Below are positions 51,295 to 60,187 of a stretch of 64,000 nt of DNA, piece by piece. Numbering within the stretch: the first letter of the stretch is position 1; every line of letters begins with the position of its first letter. A program made the translations under genes and the position numbers. The notes beneath the pieces are model-generated. The model worked only from the letters and a program-made list of their open reading frames with translations. It searched no databases and was not told the origin of the DNA. This DNA is from Bacillota bacterium (GTDB lineage Bacteria; Bacillota; Sulfobacillia; Sulfobacillales; Sulfobacillaceae): positions 1 to 64,000 of the forward strand of contig JAJZZP010000067.1 in NCBI GenBank assembly GCA_021797515.1. The letters run 5' to 3'.

Positions 51295-52317
51295 CTAAGG
51301 CGACGAGCCCGACAAAACCAGATGCGGGATGTGACCGAACAGGTTATGCAGCGCCGCCGATGCCAAAACATCTAGTAAAGACCTACCCCAAACACTCTTT
51401 AGATCCTCAGTGCGGATCCACAAGTCGTAGGACTCTTGTGCCCATGGCTCAAAGAGCAACCCATTAGTCGCCGCTAAACTGCCCAAACCTACCCCAGCCC
51501 AATCAGGATGATGTTGCACTTGTTCTAAAATGCTTTGATGACTGTAGAACACATCGGATGGCCAAGTAATGGAATTTTGATGCCGCAGAAACAGAGAATG
51601 CGCTTCGCTTCCGGGTTCTCGAATGGCAATTTGCCGCACCGCGGAGGCTTCAGGATGACGTATCAACCCTTCATCCCAGGTCAGGTAATGCACACGGGTA
51701 ACTGCCATCGGAAAATCAATGATGTTATATTGACGAGTAGACGGGTCAAATAGATGGGACCCCGCGACATGCAAGAGTCCTTGGGTAAAGGAGGCAATGG
51801 CGGTTTGGCTTGACAGCCGGAGCGGCTCTATCCAATACCCTGGCCGCTGTTCTTCGTAGAGATCACGTATCCAGGCCAGATAAGGATCGCATCCCCCAAT
51901 GAGCGTAACACGTTTTGGATCCCGGGCTGACGGTAAAGGAGTCAGCACTTCGGACTCCGGATTCCAGAGCGCATCGGGCAGACGCGACGCCGCCAATAAC
52001 ATACTCGGAACCAAAACCGTCGCATCGTGTAATTGCGCCCACACCACCAATGTAGGAAAACTCGGTTTCGCGCCAAACCATCGCCATCGATCCTCTTGGC
52101 GACTATATTCCGGCGCGAGCGGCTTAACTAAGTCGTCCAACGATAGGTTGAAGAGGTTCGCCAACTTAATGGCCAAAGCCAGGGTTGGTAAGCGTTTGTC
52201 GTGTTCGAGCGCAATGAGTGACTGCCGGGTGATTCCCAGTTGCTGCGCCAACCGTTCTTGTGACCACCCTAAGGCATTTCGTCGGTGGGCTAACGCTTCA
52301 CCCCACGTCATCCTCAT
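51295..52317 (-). CDS. XRE-family regulator with periplasmic-binding-protein-like sensor
   Basis: The 340-residue protein starts with an XRE helix-turn-helix (WSQERLAQQLGITRQSLIALE). The rest looks like a PBP-like substrate-binding domain of the kind found in molybdate-type regulators: VTLIGGCDPYLAWIRDLYEE, HVAGSHLFDPSTRQYN and VGLGSLAATNGLLFEPW. It likely senses the ion or ligand imported by the adjacent ABC transporter and controls it. The start overlaps the modC-like stop by four bases, so it is the last gene of that operon. Confidence 0.85.
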   Translation of the reverse strand: MRMTWGEALAHRRNALGWSQERLAQQLGITRQSLIALEHDKRLPTLALAIKLANLFNLSLDDLVKPLAPEYSRQEDRWRWFGAKPSFPTLVVWAQLHDATVLVPSMLLAASRLPDALWNPESEVLTPLPSARDPKRVTLIGGCDPYLAWIRDLYEEQRPGYWIEPLRLSSQTAIASFTQGLLHVAGSHLFDPSTRQYNIIDFPMAVTRVHYLTWDEGLIRHPEASAVRQIAIREPGSEAHSLFLRHQNSITWPSDVFYSHQSILEQVQHHPDWAGVGLGSLAATNGLLFEPWAQESYDLWIRTEDLKSVWGRSLLDVLASAALHNLFGHIPHLVLSGSSP

Positions 52318-53243
52318 TCCCCTCCTTGGGTGTTGCCCAGTGAAAATGGCACCTGGACCGGGTGGGTAATGCTGATTTCATCAAAATGCGCAGATGTTTC
52401 CGAAGGGTTCCCTGTCCATTCTAATAGCAACTCGCCATCAGCGGCACGAAAATAGTACCGCGACAGCGTCGCGCTAATCGGTTGGTGGTGACCTTCCCCG
52501 GCGATGTGCACCGGATGCGCCGGATTCTGTCCTGGCACGATAGTTCGCGGATGAACAAGAAGGTGTCCGTCGGACACGGGTATCGATCCGACATACCCCA
52601 TCATAAAAGCCATCTCCGAATCGACGGGGACCGTTTGGGTTACGTGACTGGATGAGGCAATGCACCCCTGTTTGAGAAAAACCACGTGCGCGGCAAATTG
52701 CTCTGCGTCCTCCCATTGATGGGTAGAAAAAAGCAACAGTTTTTCAGGCCCTAATGTTTCTTGAAGTTTACGGTAAAGAGATAAACGATGGGGACGGTCA
52801 ATTTGTGACAGTGCTTCGTCAAGCAGCAAGATAGGCTTTTCCGCCACTAAAGCCCGCAACAGTGCCGCCCGTTGCTGCTCACCCCCAGAGAGTTGATGGG
52901 GATAACGGCTAAGGAGTTCTCCCAGGTTAAGCCACTGAATCCACTGACGCCAATTGGTTACGGAACCCTTGGCAATCCAACGTACTTGGTTTCCAATAGT
53001 TCGGTGAGGTACTAAGCTGGGGTGTTGTGGAACATAAGCCACCGGCCGTTCATGAGGCAGTAACGCGTCAATGGTTTGTTTATTCCATAGAATTTTCAAA
53101 GAGGCATGGCGTTCCAACCCCGCTATCAGACGAAACAACGTGGTTTTGCCCGCTCCCGATGATCCCACTATTCCGTGCATCCCGGGGGGCAAGACAAACT
53201 CTCCCTCAATCCGGCCTACCTCCTTAACGGTCATAGCGAACAT
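52314..53243 (-). CDS. Molybdate/tungstate-type ABC transporter ATPase
   Basis: The 309-residue ATPase has Walker A GSSGAGKTT, signature LSGGEQQRAALLRA, Walker B ILLLDEALSQ and H-loop FSTHQWEDAEQ. The C-terminal 100 residues look like a regulatory domain (HIAGEGHHQPISATLSRYYF). It overlaps the permease gene by 20 bases. Nearest types are ModC, WtpC and TupC; the substrate is inferred from the binding protein. Confidence 0.88.
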   Translation of the reverse strand: MFAMTVKEVGRIEGEFVLPPGMHGIVGSSGAGKTTLFRLIAGLERHASLKILWNKQTIDALLPHERPVAYVPQHPSLVPHRTIGNQVRWIAKGSVTNWRQWIQWLNLGELLSRYPHQLSGGEQQRAALLRALVAEKPILLLDEALSQIDRPHRLSLYRKLQETLGPEKLLLFSTHQWEDAEQFAAHVVFLKQGCIASSSHVTQTVPVDSEMAFMMGYVGSIPVSDGHLLVHPRTIVPGQNPAHPVHIAGEGHHQPISATLSRYYFRAADGELLLEWTGNPSETSAHFDEISITHPVQVPFSLGNTQGGE

Positions 53244-53973
53244 GAGAAAACCTCCAATTAAGCCATACCGGCAGTGGTAGGGACACTATGATGAGCCATA
53301 GCGCCAATCCTAGGGCTGCCGGCAATCCTTGTTCTTGCAGTTGAATCCAGATCGCCACCGGCAACGCGCTGGGATGGTACGCAACCACTACCGGGGCACC
53401 AAATGCACCAATAATCCGAGCCCAGGCCATCGCGGCCGCGATCGCAAAGCCGGCGCGAGCTAGCGGCCAGGTCACAAACCAGAAAGTTTGCCAAGGTGAT
53501 TTTCCCAGCACCCAGACGTCCTCCTCCAATGAGCGAGGAATTGCCGCAAGATATCCCCAGGCAGTTAACACGAAGAATGGCAGTGATTCATAAATTTGGG
53601 CAATCACCAAGCCGGTAAACGTGTTGGCCAGGCTAATCATCGCACCTACCGAGCTCGCTGGGCCCACAACATAAGCCAAGACCAGACCCAGCACTAAAGG
53701 CGGCATTAACAAGGGAATGATGAGCAGTGTTCCCCACCAGCGACGCCATTTTGTTGCCACTAGGCGAGCCAATATCCAAGCCAATGGCATTCCTAATACG
53801 AGGTCGACAAACAGGGCAATAATTCCCGATCCTAATGTCACCTCGATAGCATTCCGTCCTGCCGAGGACCGAATCGCCTGTTCCAACGACCCGGCATGCA
53901 ACAACAACACCACAACCGGAACAAATAGCACTGTTAGGGTAATCCCGCTCCAAATCCCAAGAAGTCGTCTCAT
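53224..53973 (-). CDS. Molybdate/tungstate-type ABC transporter permease
   Basis: The 249-residue protein has about six membrane helices and the permease EAA loop (LEEDVWVLGKSPWQTFWFVTW). LTVLFVPVVVLLLHAG and IPLLMPPLVLGLVLAYVVG are characteristic of ModB/WtpB. It overlaps the binding-protein gene by four bases and the ATPase gene by 20. Confidence 0.9.
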   Translation of the reverse strand: MRRLLGIWSGITLTVLFVPVVVLLLHAGSLEQAIRSSAGRNAIEVTLGSGIIALFVDLVLGMPLAWILARLVATKWRRWWGTLLIIPLLMPPLVLGLVLAYVVGPASSVGAMISLANTFTGLVIAQIYESLPFFVLTAWGYLAAIPRSLEEDVWVLGKSPWQTFWFVTWPLARAGFAIAAAMAWARIIGAFGAPVVVAYHPSALPVAIWIQLQEQGLPAALGLALWLIIVSLPLPVWLNWRFSHVRYDR

Positions 53974-54944
53974 GAATGTTTCAACACGCTGGGGATATCA
54001 GTTGCAGAACCAATCACTTCCGGCGGGAACACTTGGTACCCTGCCTTGCGCATAATGGCTGAACCTTCAGCACCCAGTAAAAACTTAATAAAGCCAACCG
54101 AAGCCTTGCCCGGGGTGCCTACCGTGGTTATGTCCACAGTCAATGGCTCCCCTGAAATGGTTTTGCCGTCACTTAAGGTGACCGATGCGCTACGGTAAAC
54201 AGAAGATTCTCTGGGTGACGAAAAATTCATCCACGTAGGCAGTGTGATGTAATCCAAGTGTCGTTGGAGTGCCTCGGATAAAAAAGCACTGCTGGCGTCG
54301 AGTCCTCCCGATTGTAACAAGGTCAAGATACCTTCCTCGGAGTATACTTCCTTGGAATTCTCCAGCGTGCCCAGTATTTGTCCCACTGTTCCCGCAGGCA
54401 AATGGTAATGTTTAACAGCCAGTTCAACCATCATATAAAATGCCTGCCCCTGCGGGTCCGTGTTCGGATTGGTGCGTCCTAAATGAAACCCGGTCGTGGC
54501 CATTAACGTAAATAGATCTTTCAACGGACGTTTTTTGGCCCTAATGGCGTTCAATTCGGCCGCGTAACGGGACGTTGGGGAGTAGGCAACAACCAAAGGG
54601 CTTGCGGCAAAGGCAATAGCCCAATTGGTGTCCTTCGGTTCAATTACCTGGATCGGAGCGTATCCAATACTCTCGAAAACATTAGGCGCCAAAGTCTTCG
54701 ACTTTATTTCCTGGGCCATGCCAAACGAACCCCCCCCTTGCCCTTGGTAGCGAAATGGGGTCGCCTTTTCGAATGCCGGTCCCACTTCCTCATTGTTCAC
54801 AAACTGGAGTGATCCGGCATAGACCACATTGGCTATCTCATGTTTGGCTAAAGATACGTCCCGTACCCCATAACTTCCACATCCTGTCAGAGAAAAAGCC
54901 ATGGCACCACCGACAATAACGGCCGCCGCTTTACTACCGTTCAT
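53970..54944 (-). CDS. Molybdate/tungstate-type substrate-binding lipoprotein
   Basis: The 324-residue protein has a signal peptide with lipobox LTGC. After it, VVYAGSLQFVNNEEVGPAFEKAT is the start typical of WtpA/ModA-like proteins, and LGRTNPNTDPQGQAFYMMVELA matches their conserved Asp-Pro loop. WtpA binds both tungstate and molybdate; the choice cannot be seen here. GGAGGGG precedes the ATG. It is first in the operon binding protein-permease-ATPase-regulator. Confidence 0.87.
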   Translation of the reverse strand: MNGSKAAAVIVGGAMAFSLTGCGSYGVRDVSLAKHEIANVVYAGSLQFVNNEEVGPAFEKATPFRYQGQGGGSFGMAQEIKSKTLAPNVFESIGYAPIQVIEPKDTNWAIAFAASPLVVAYSPTSRYAAELNAIRAKKRPLKDLFTLMATTGFHLGRTNPNTDPQGQAFYMMVELAVKHYHLPAGTVGQILGTLENSKEVYSEEGILTLLQSGGLDASSAFLSEALQRHLDYITLPTWMNFSSPRESSVYRSASVTLSDGKTISGEPLTVDITTVGTPGKASVGFIKFLLGAEGSAIMRKAGYQVFPPEVIGSATDIPSVLKHS

Positions 54945-55093
54945 AACGCCCCTCCGGATGTCACTATAAAGTTACAATAAGTGTAAATGATATGTTACGT
55001 AATCGCAAGAAGTGCCCTAAACATAACCGGAGATCATAGCCTAAAACTAGTCTCCCGCGGCGGGCAAGACGACCAGTTAGACACATAGCCAAA
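54945..55093. other. Upstream region of the molybdate/tungstate operon
   Basis: On the minus strand TATAGT near the gene is a possible -10, but a good -35 is missing. GTTAC occurs twice (about 54971 and 54993) as a direct repeat and could be a site for the XRE regulator. The evidence is weak. Confidence 0.3.
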
Positions 55094-55441
55094 ATGGCAT
55101 TCCTCGATCCGAATAACCAATACGACAGCGCGGGTAATTTGACAAATATCGTCTATTCGGTTCAACTCGGACCGGATCCGTATCCTACACGTATGACAAT
55201 CTTAGCCGGGTGACTAGCACGACTCGTGGACAAAAGATCAGGCAAACGGCGCCGGAAAACTCAAGGGGGGACCCCAACCTACTGACTACAACCGATGGTG
55301 GGGGACAGTTGACTCAGGTTCAGGCGCAAAACAGGGCGGCATGGTACTCACGAGCTATAAGTACAGCTACACCAATCTCACGATCAACGCTCCGATGAAT
55401 CTTTGCTCTCGCGTACAAAATGCGGCCGCAGACAATGGTTA
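55094..55441 (+). pseudogene. RHS/YD-repeat protein fragment, frameshifted
   Basis: Three short frames on the plus strand carry YD-repeat motifs. The first has NQYDSAGNLTNIVYS, the second SYTYDNLSRVTSTT and the third MVLTSYKYSYTN. They follow one another with frame changes near 55170 and 55340. This is what a decayed RHS/YD-repeat surface or toxin protein would leave. No start site, toxin domain or immunity gene is seen. Confidence 0.55.
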
Positions 55442-55566
55442 AACCCGAAAATCGATTAGCCCCCTTAATGTTAACACTAGCGATCTCTCCCTTCCGATTC
55501 CTCACGATTTAAAATTTTTTATAGGCTCTTGAGAATCGATGATACCGACCCCTCCAAGAGCACAGA

Positions 55567-55613
55567 CTCGGGATGAGGCTCAACAGCCTACGGCCGTCGA
55601 TCCTCATCCCGAG
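55567..55613. repeat. Inverted repeat beside the transposase fragment
   Basis: CTCGGGATGAGG (55567-55578) and CCTCATCCCGAG (55602-55613) pair perfectly over 12 bases. It lies just past the transposase fragment stop and may be the end of that element or a terminator-like hairpin without T-run. Confidence 0.5.
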
Positions 55614-55622
55614 CGCAAACGG

Positions 55623-55930
55623 TTACACTCGGAGCGGAATCCATTGGGCCAGACCGGCAGCAACACGCGCTCGCATTTCCACCGGGGTCGATAATCCAAA
55701 CGGCAATGAATGCGAACGGTGTTATACTGCTCCATCCACTGCGTGACCTTTGGATACGCTTCGGCAAAGGTGGTGAATTCCTGCAATCCTAAGCATTCGC
55801 ATTCTAGTTGAGCATGCCATGACTCGATGTAGGCATTATAGTTCGGGCTATGAACCGGGGGCCTCACTCGCCCTTCTCGGGCTATCTCCCACCCAAAATG
55901 GCAGGATATTCCTGCTATGGGTAAAGATTA
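55623..55930 (-). pseudogene. IS3-type transposase C-terminal fragment, frameshifted
   Basis: The minus-strand frame reads PPVHSPNYNAYIESWHAQLE and then FAEAYPKVTQWMEQYNTVRIH, the end of an rve integrase core as in IS3-family transposases. After RLDYR a frame change is needed to reach the expected TPVEMRARVAAGLAQW. The N-terminal catalytic Asp residues and the element's left end are missing. The remaining DNA up to gpr shows only short GC-rich inverted pieces. Confidence 0.7.
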
Positions 55931-56067
55931 GGTAAACCCAACGGCCCACCGGTTGGGACTTTCTGGTGAGCGGGGAGGGCCGCTCGCCAACCTAAGGGCC
56001 CCCCCGGCCACTGACTACATATTGAGACAAACTCCCGTTATCCAAGATTCAGTGCCAAAAACTCCGT

Positions 56068-57051
56068 TCAAGCCCATTCACTTCGGTCCAATTGTGGCTG
56101 CAGAGCTCGATTGAGTCCCTCGGCAAGCACGTCGGCCATGTCATTAATGAGGACGTCGATTTCTTTTGGGGTGACCATCAGGTCCCCCAAACGTGGCCCC
56201 AACACCTCGTCGATAAGACCTTTTTGTTCAGGTAAGCTCATTTGCTGCAATATCTTGTAAAATTTCACATCATCGGCTAATTGCTGAGTTAGTAAAGAAA
56301 TGGCCTCTTGGGCTATGCTTACCGCCTGCACCACAGTGCACACCCCAAGCGCAATAACTGGCACCCCTAGAGCGCCCTCTGTCAGTCCTTGCCGACGATT
56401 GCCCACTCCAGATCCGGGGTGAATTCCGGTATCGGCGATTTGCACACTACCGACCAGCCGATCTAAATTACGGGCTGCTAGAGCATCAATCGCTATGACT
56501 AAGTCGGGATGAACCTCATTGACAATACCGCGAATGATGTCCAAAGTTTCGATTCCGGTAGTACCCAACACGCCAGGCGCAACTGCTGCCACAGACCGCA
56601 TCCGCGGGCGGATATCTTCCGGCACGATTTCCTGCAGATGGCGGGTTACCAGCAGTCGGTCCACCACCCGAGGTCCCAACGCATCAGGGGTGGCATTCCA
56701 ATTCCCGAGCCCAACCACTAAAATCGTCAGATCAGGGGTCTGTGGCAACAAAGGGGTCAATTGTTCGCTAATGACCGCAGCCAAGCCCTGTTTTAGGGTG
56801 GAATCCCGGTTTTTAAATTGCGGCACATCTAAGGTAATGTAATGTCCCTTAGGCTTTCCCATTAGCCGTTCGGCATCTTCGTGGTAGATCTCAACCTCCG
56901 TAATTTGCACGCCCCGATCCTGATGGTCACGCACTCTAACCCCGGGGATCTCCTCATGCGCCTCTCCCCGCACGATATCACGCGCTTCTATCGCCATATC
57001 CGTTCGCACTTGAATAGGCGAAAATGGGTGTTGCTCCCTATGTTCTTGCAT
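56068..57051 (-). CDS. gpr: Germination protease Gpr (spore protease)
   Basis: Gpr degrades SASPs in the first minutes of germination. The 327-residue protein begins with the propeptide region RTDMAIEARDIV; the zymogen is cut there. ILVVGLGNWNATPDALGPRVVDRLLVTRH and AVAPGVLGTTGIETLDIIRGI are family signatures, with later DTGIHPGSGVGNRRQGL. GGAGG lies five bases before the ATG. It is a single-gene unit; the matching SASP genes are 5 kb away. Confidence 0.95.
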   Translation of the reverse strand: MQEHREQHPFSPIQVRTDMAIEARDIVRGEAHEEIPGVRVRDHQDRGVQITEVEIYHEDAERLMGKPKGHYITLDVPQFKNRDSTLKQGLAAVISEQLTPLLPQTPDLTILVVGLGNWNATPDALGPRVVDRLLVTRHLQEIVPEDIRPRMRSVAAVAPGVLGTTGIETLDIIRGIVNEVHPDLVIAIDALAARNLDRLVGSVQIADTGIHPGSGVGNRRQGLTEGALGVPVIALGVCTVVQAVSIAQEAISLLTQQLADDVKFYKILQQMSLPEQKGLIDEVLGPRLGDLMVTPKEIDVLINDMADVLAEGLNRALQPQLDRSEWA

Positions 57052-58076
57052 CCATACCTCCAGCCAGAAAAATGCTGAAGGTTAGACTGTCCCATATGAT
57101 AGAAACTTATACGTTAACTGGTGTTGTACTTTCGCGGAGAGCCCCATTCCACCACCGATAAAATAAGAGGGAGCCTGATGGTTCGTAACAAACCAGCAAA
57201 ATTCAACACCAAAAGGAGCCACCCGTCTGCACCTGCCCAAAGCACCGCAGTGTATACCCAGAGCATGTACTGAGGGGCTATAGACCTTGTTACAAAGAAA
57301 CCACCATGTGTTTTGGTTAACTTATTTTGTCCATATTTCGACTAATAGCCTTGACCTGAATTCGTTACAAGATGAGAGAGTGTTTAGTGCCATTGGGGCC
57401 GTATAGTCCCAACGCTATAAGTCCGCCAGCATGCTCTTGACCCTCTTGTTCCGCCGGGGGACAAGAGGGTCAGAGCGGCTGAGACTGGGCTACTCTGCTG
57501 CACGGTGGTGCATTATGCGGTCTGCGAAGCGATGCCCAAGGCGTGCATCAGCCCTTCTCGACGGGCATCATCGTGACCCGGAGCCACCGCATGGTGCGGC
57601 ATCGGGGAACATTGAGAAACATGTTCTCGGGAAAAAGAACTGAGGTTACCATTACACCTATCGGTATTCGCAAGATTGGCAGGAGATGCAGGGGATCCTT
57701 GTGCGCATTGCGCATTTCTTGCTAGCGTTAGCCTTTCACCAGGCCCACGGTACTCAAGAAAACGAGTCACGGCACCATCCACTGGATCTGCACTACCATT
57801 GCCGGTCCTTCCCTGAATCGCGAACGACTGGCCGCGCGGCGCCCGCGGCCTCATCGACCCCGTCTCGGGAGGTCACCCGACCTCACGAATTGACGAGCTC
57901 AGAGCCTCGATGTCTCTCTCCTGGTGGGCAGCTACTCCCTCGATTTCCATATTATGGAGCCATCATGCTTCAGAGCAGCCACATTATAGGAGGTCTTGTC
58001 CCCGAGGAAAATCAGCCACCCGATAATACGCAAGAATGGAAGTACTGGAACATAAATCTATAGCGGGGGTATGTCC
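57052..58076. other. Gene-free stretch between gpr and the spoVB-like gene
   Basis: About 1 kb lacks a supported protein gene. It holds the structured element at 57421-57640. Open frames within it overlap on both strands and lie inside the stems. The rest shows no terminator, promoter or domain that I can support. Confidence 0.5.
57421..57640 (+). ncRNA. Hairpin-led structured element, copy B (possible HEARO/omega-RNA)
   Basis: A 12-pair perfect stem leads the element (TGACCCTCTTGT at 57438-57449 with ACAAGAGGGTCA at 57461-57472). Further stems follow in order: GCAC/GTGC at 57500-57511; GATGCCC at 57531-57537 with GGGCATC at 57563-57569; CCGCA/TGCGG at 57587-57599; GAACAT/ATGTTC at 57607-57626. 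Many nested helices over 200 bases point to a real RNA. The design, a leading hairpin after a variable 5' flank and GGCTGAGACTGGGCT just after it, recalls HEARO, the omega-RNA of IscB elements. No IscB gene is present. Identity is a hypothesis from memory. Confidence 0.45.
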
Positions 58077-59573
58077 ATGAAATCGTCGCAACGAAGATTG
58101 GTTTGGGGCACTTTAACGTTAACCAGTGCCGCATTGGCATCTCGAGGACTAGGATTGCTATACCGTATGCTACTTGCCCGGTTTTTGGGGGCCGAAGGAT
58201 TAGGGTTTTTCCAAATGATATTTCCATTATATGTTGCGTTGGTCACATTGGCTGTGGTCGGCACCCCCGTGGCCGTTTCCCAAATGGTAGCGGAAGGTCA
58301 AGCGCAAACTCGGGCTTTGGTCCGGTTAGCCATAACCCTGGTTTTATCCGTGAGTATCCCGTTGACGCTGTTGGTCTACCTTTGGGCAAGACCACTGGCC
58401 ATGGCGATCTACCATGACTCTCGGTTCATTCCTCTTCTCTGGGCCATCGCCCCAGCACTTTTAGCCGTCGCCTTTTCTTCGGTGCTGCGCGGATATTTTA
58501 TTGGCCTGCAAAAAGTGGAAATTCCGGCAGCGTCTCAAGTAGCAGAACAGTTGGCCCGGGTCGTGATCATGTATGCCATCCTCAATGTCATCGGTCAACA
58601 AATTCCCCATGCTCCCTTGGTCGCCGTGATCCTTATCCCGATAGGCGAAGGGGTCAGTTTAATCATTTTGGCATGGGCATACTGGCAGCGGCCTGCCTCT
58701 GAGGAATTACCTGGGACCTCGGTGCCTCGTCTAGGGGATCTTTTGAAACTTTCCTTGCCAGTAACCTTCAGTCGATTGCTGGGTTCGCTGGTGGCGGTTG
58801 TTGAAGCCATCCTGATTCCACTGCGACTTCAAAGCTCTGGACTAACACGGTTTGCTTCGATTCAGTTGTTTGGCAAGTTAACCGGTATGGTGCTTCCCTT
58901 AATCTTTTTTCCCACTGCTCTGTCTCTTTCATTGGCAACCAATTTGGTACCGGTAGTAGCGCAATCCAAAGCAGCGCACGATGTACTCACGGTACGCCAA
59001 CATGTTCAAGACAGTCTAGGAGCCACTGCATTGGTAGGGGTGCCGGTCACGGCTATCTTGCTCATTATTGGAGTGCAATTAGATGATCTTCTGTTTCACA
59101 CCCAAGTACCCACGAGTGTATTTATTCCCTTGGTGTCCGGAGGCTTTTTTCTCTATTTTGACATCACGTTGTCCGGGGTATTGCGTGGATTGGGCCACAC
59201 CGCTATTCCATTTCGCAATGACCTAATCTCTAGCAGTGTAGAAGTTTGTCTCATCTGGATTTTGGCATCCCGTCCCCATCAGGGAGCGCAAGGCGTGGCC
59301 ATGGCCTTGGCCATCGGCTTTTTTTTATCTTTTTTCTTAAACCTCTTGGCGACGGTGCGGATTACTGGAGTGCACATCATGTGGACTGATCTCTTAGTTC
59401 GTCCTTTGGTTGCCACCATCCCGGCGGTGATTATAACCGGCTGGTGGGAAAGCTGGGCGTTGCATCAGGGATGGGACCCCATGCTTCGATTGCTCTCCGG
59501 TCTCGTGGTGGCTGTCGTCCTATACTTAGCCATGTGGCGACTCATCGGATTCTCGTGGCGTATCCTTAGCTAA
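58077..59573 (+). CDS. SpoVB/MurJ-type polysaccharide lipid flippase
   Basis: The protein (about 498 residues) belongs to the MOP exporter group with 14 expected helices. The N-terminus, ASRGLGLLYRMLLARFLGAEGLGFFQ, is the typical start of SpoVB and related flippases; GLQKVEIPAASQVAEQLARV follows. SpoVB supports cortex peptidoglycan synthesis in spores. Several paralogues exist in spore-formers, so the exact role is open. The second ATG (58077) has GGGGG at a better distance than the first. It meets the tlpA-like gene tail to tail with a four-base overlap. Confidence 0.85.
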   Translation: MKSSQRRLVWGTLTLTSAALASRGLGLLYRMLLARFLGAEGLGFFQMIFPLYVALVTLAVVGTPVAVSQMVAEGQAQTRALVRLAITLVLSVSIPLTLLVYLWARPLAMAIYHDSRFIPLLWAIAPALLAVAFSSVLRGYFIGLQKVEIPAASQVAEQLARVVIMYAILNVIGQQIPHAPLVAVILIPIGEGVSLIILAWAYWQRPASEELPGTSVPRLGDLLKLSLPVTFSRLLGSLVAVVEAILIPLRLQSSGLTRFASIQLFGKLTGMVLPLIFFPTALSLSLATNLVPVVAQSKAAHDVLTVRQHVQDSLGATALVGVPVTAILLIIGVQLDDLLFHTQVPTSVFIPLVSGGFFLYFDITLSGVLRGLGHTAIPFRNDLISSSVEVCLIWILASRPHQGAQGVAMALAIGFFLSFFLNLLATVRITGVHIMWTDLLVRPLVATIPAVIITGWWESWALHQGWDPMLRLLSGLVVAVVLYLAMWRLIGFSWRILS

Positions 59574-60154
59574 TGAGTTGGTGACGGTAAGATCTCCGCT
59601 AAATAGGGGTCCATTAGCCCGCGAGTGGCAAAAGCACCGGTGTACACGCCGGCTATTCGTCCCTGTGCGGTAATAAAGACAGAAGTCGGAAAATCCTGTA
59701 TTCCATAATTACCGGCCACCGTTCCCGTGGAGTCCAACAACACCGGGTAATTCATCTGTTTGGCGCCCATGTAGGTCACGACGGTAGATTTCGCCTGTTC
59801 TTCATCAATGCCATAAATGTCAATTTGTGAACCATACTGAGCTTTCACTTGAACAATTTCCGGAATTTCTTTTTTACACCAGGGGCACCAGGTAGCCCAA
59901 AAGTTAAGCCACACCGGGTGGCCACGCAGACTCGAAAGGGTCACTACTTGTCCTGTCGTGGACTGTAAAGAAAAGTTCGGTGCTTCATCCCCGGGAGCCA
60001 AACCAACTGGCACGGATGTGGATCCCGTCGCCAAAGCCGCATGGTGAGAAGGGGGAGCGGAACCATGTGGTATCGCCCGCCCCACCAGAAACCCGCCATA
60101 AATTAATGCGGCTACCAACACCATCATCCCTGCCATGCGCCGCACATTGCTCAC
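59570..60154 (-). CDS. TlpA/ResA-type thioredoxin-like protein
   Basis: The 194-residue protein has an N-terminal membrane helix (MMVLVAALIYGGFLVGRAI) and an extracellular thioredoxin fold with WATWCPWCKKEIPEI (CxxC) and the cis-Pro region GIQDFPTSVFI. It should reduce disulfides outside the membrane, for example for cytochrome c maturation or spore proteins. GTG start with GGGAGG upstream. It follows clpB by 33 bases. Confidence 0.9.
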   Translation of the reverse strand: MSNVRRMAGMMVLVAALIYGGFLVGRAIPHGSAPPSHHAALATGSTSVPVGLAPGDEAPNFSLQSTTGQVVTLSSLRGHPVWLNFWATWCPWCKKEIPEIVQVKAQYGSQIDIYGIDEEQAKSTVVTYMGAKQMNYPVLLDSTGTVAGNYGIQDFPTSVFITAQGRIAGVYTGAFATRGLMDPYLAEILPSPTH

Positions 60155-60187
60155 GGTTTATCCTCCCGAATCATCAGTTGCATTCCA

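Noticed and set aside
55604-55867. Intact 87-codon gene
   Set aside because: The frame carries only the tail of a transposase and needs a frameshift to continue.
57431-57854. Open frames of 60 to 113 codons
   Set aside because: They run through the stems of the structured element and lack ribosome-binding sites.
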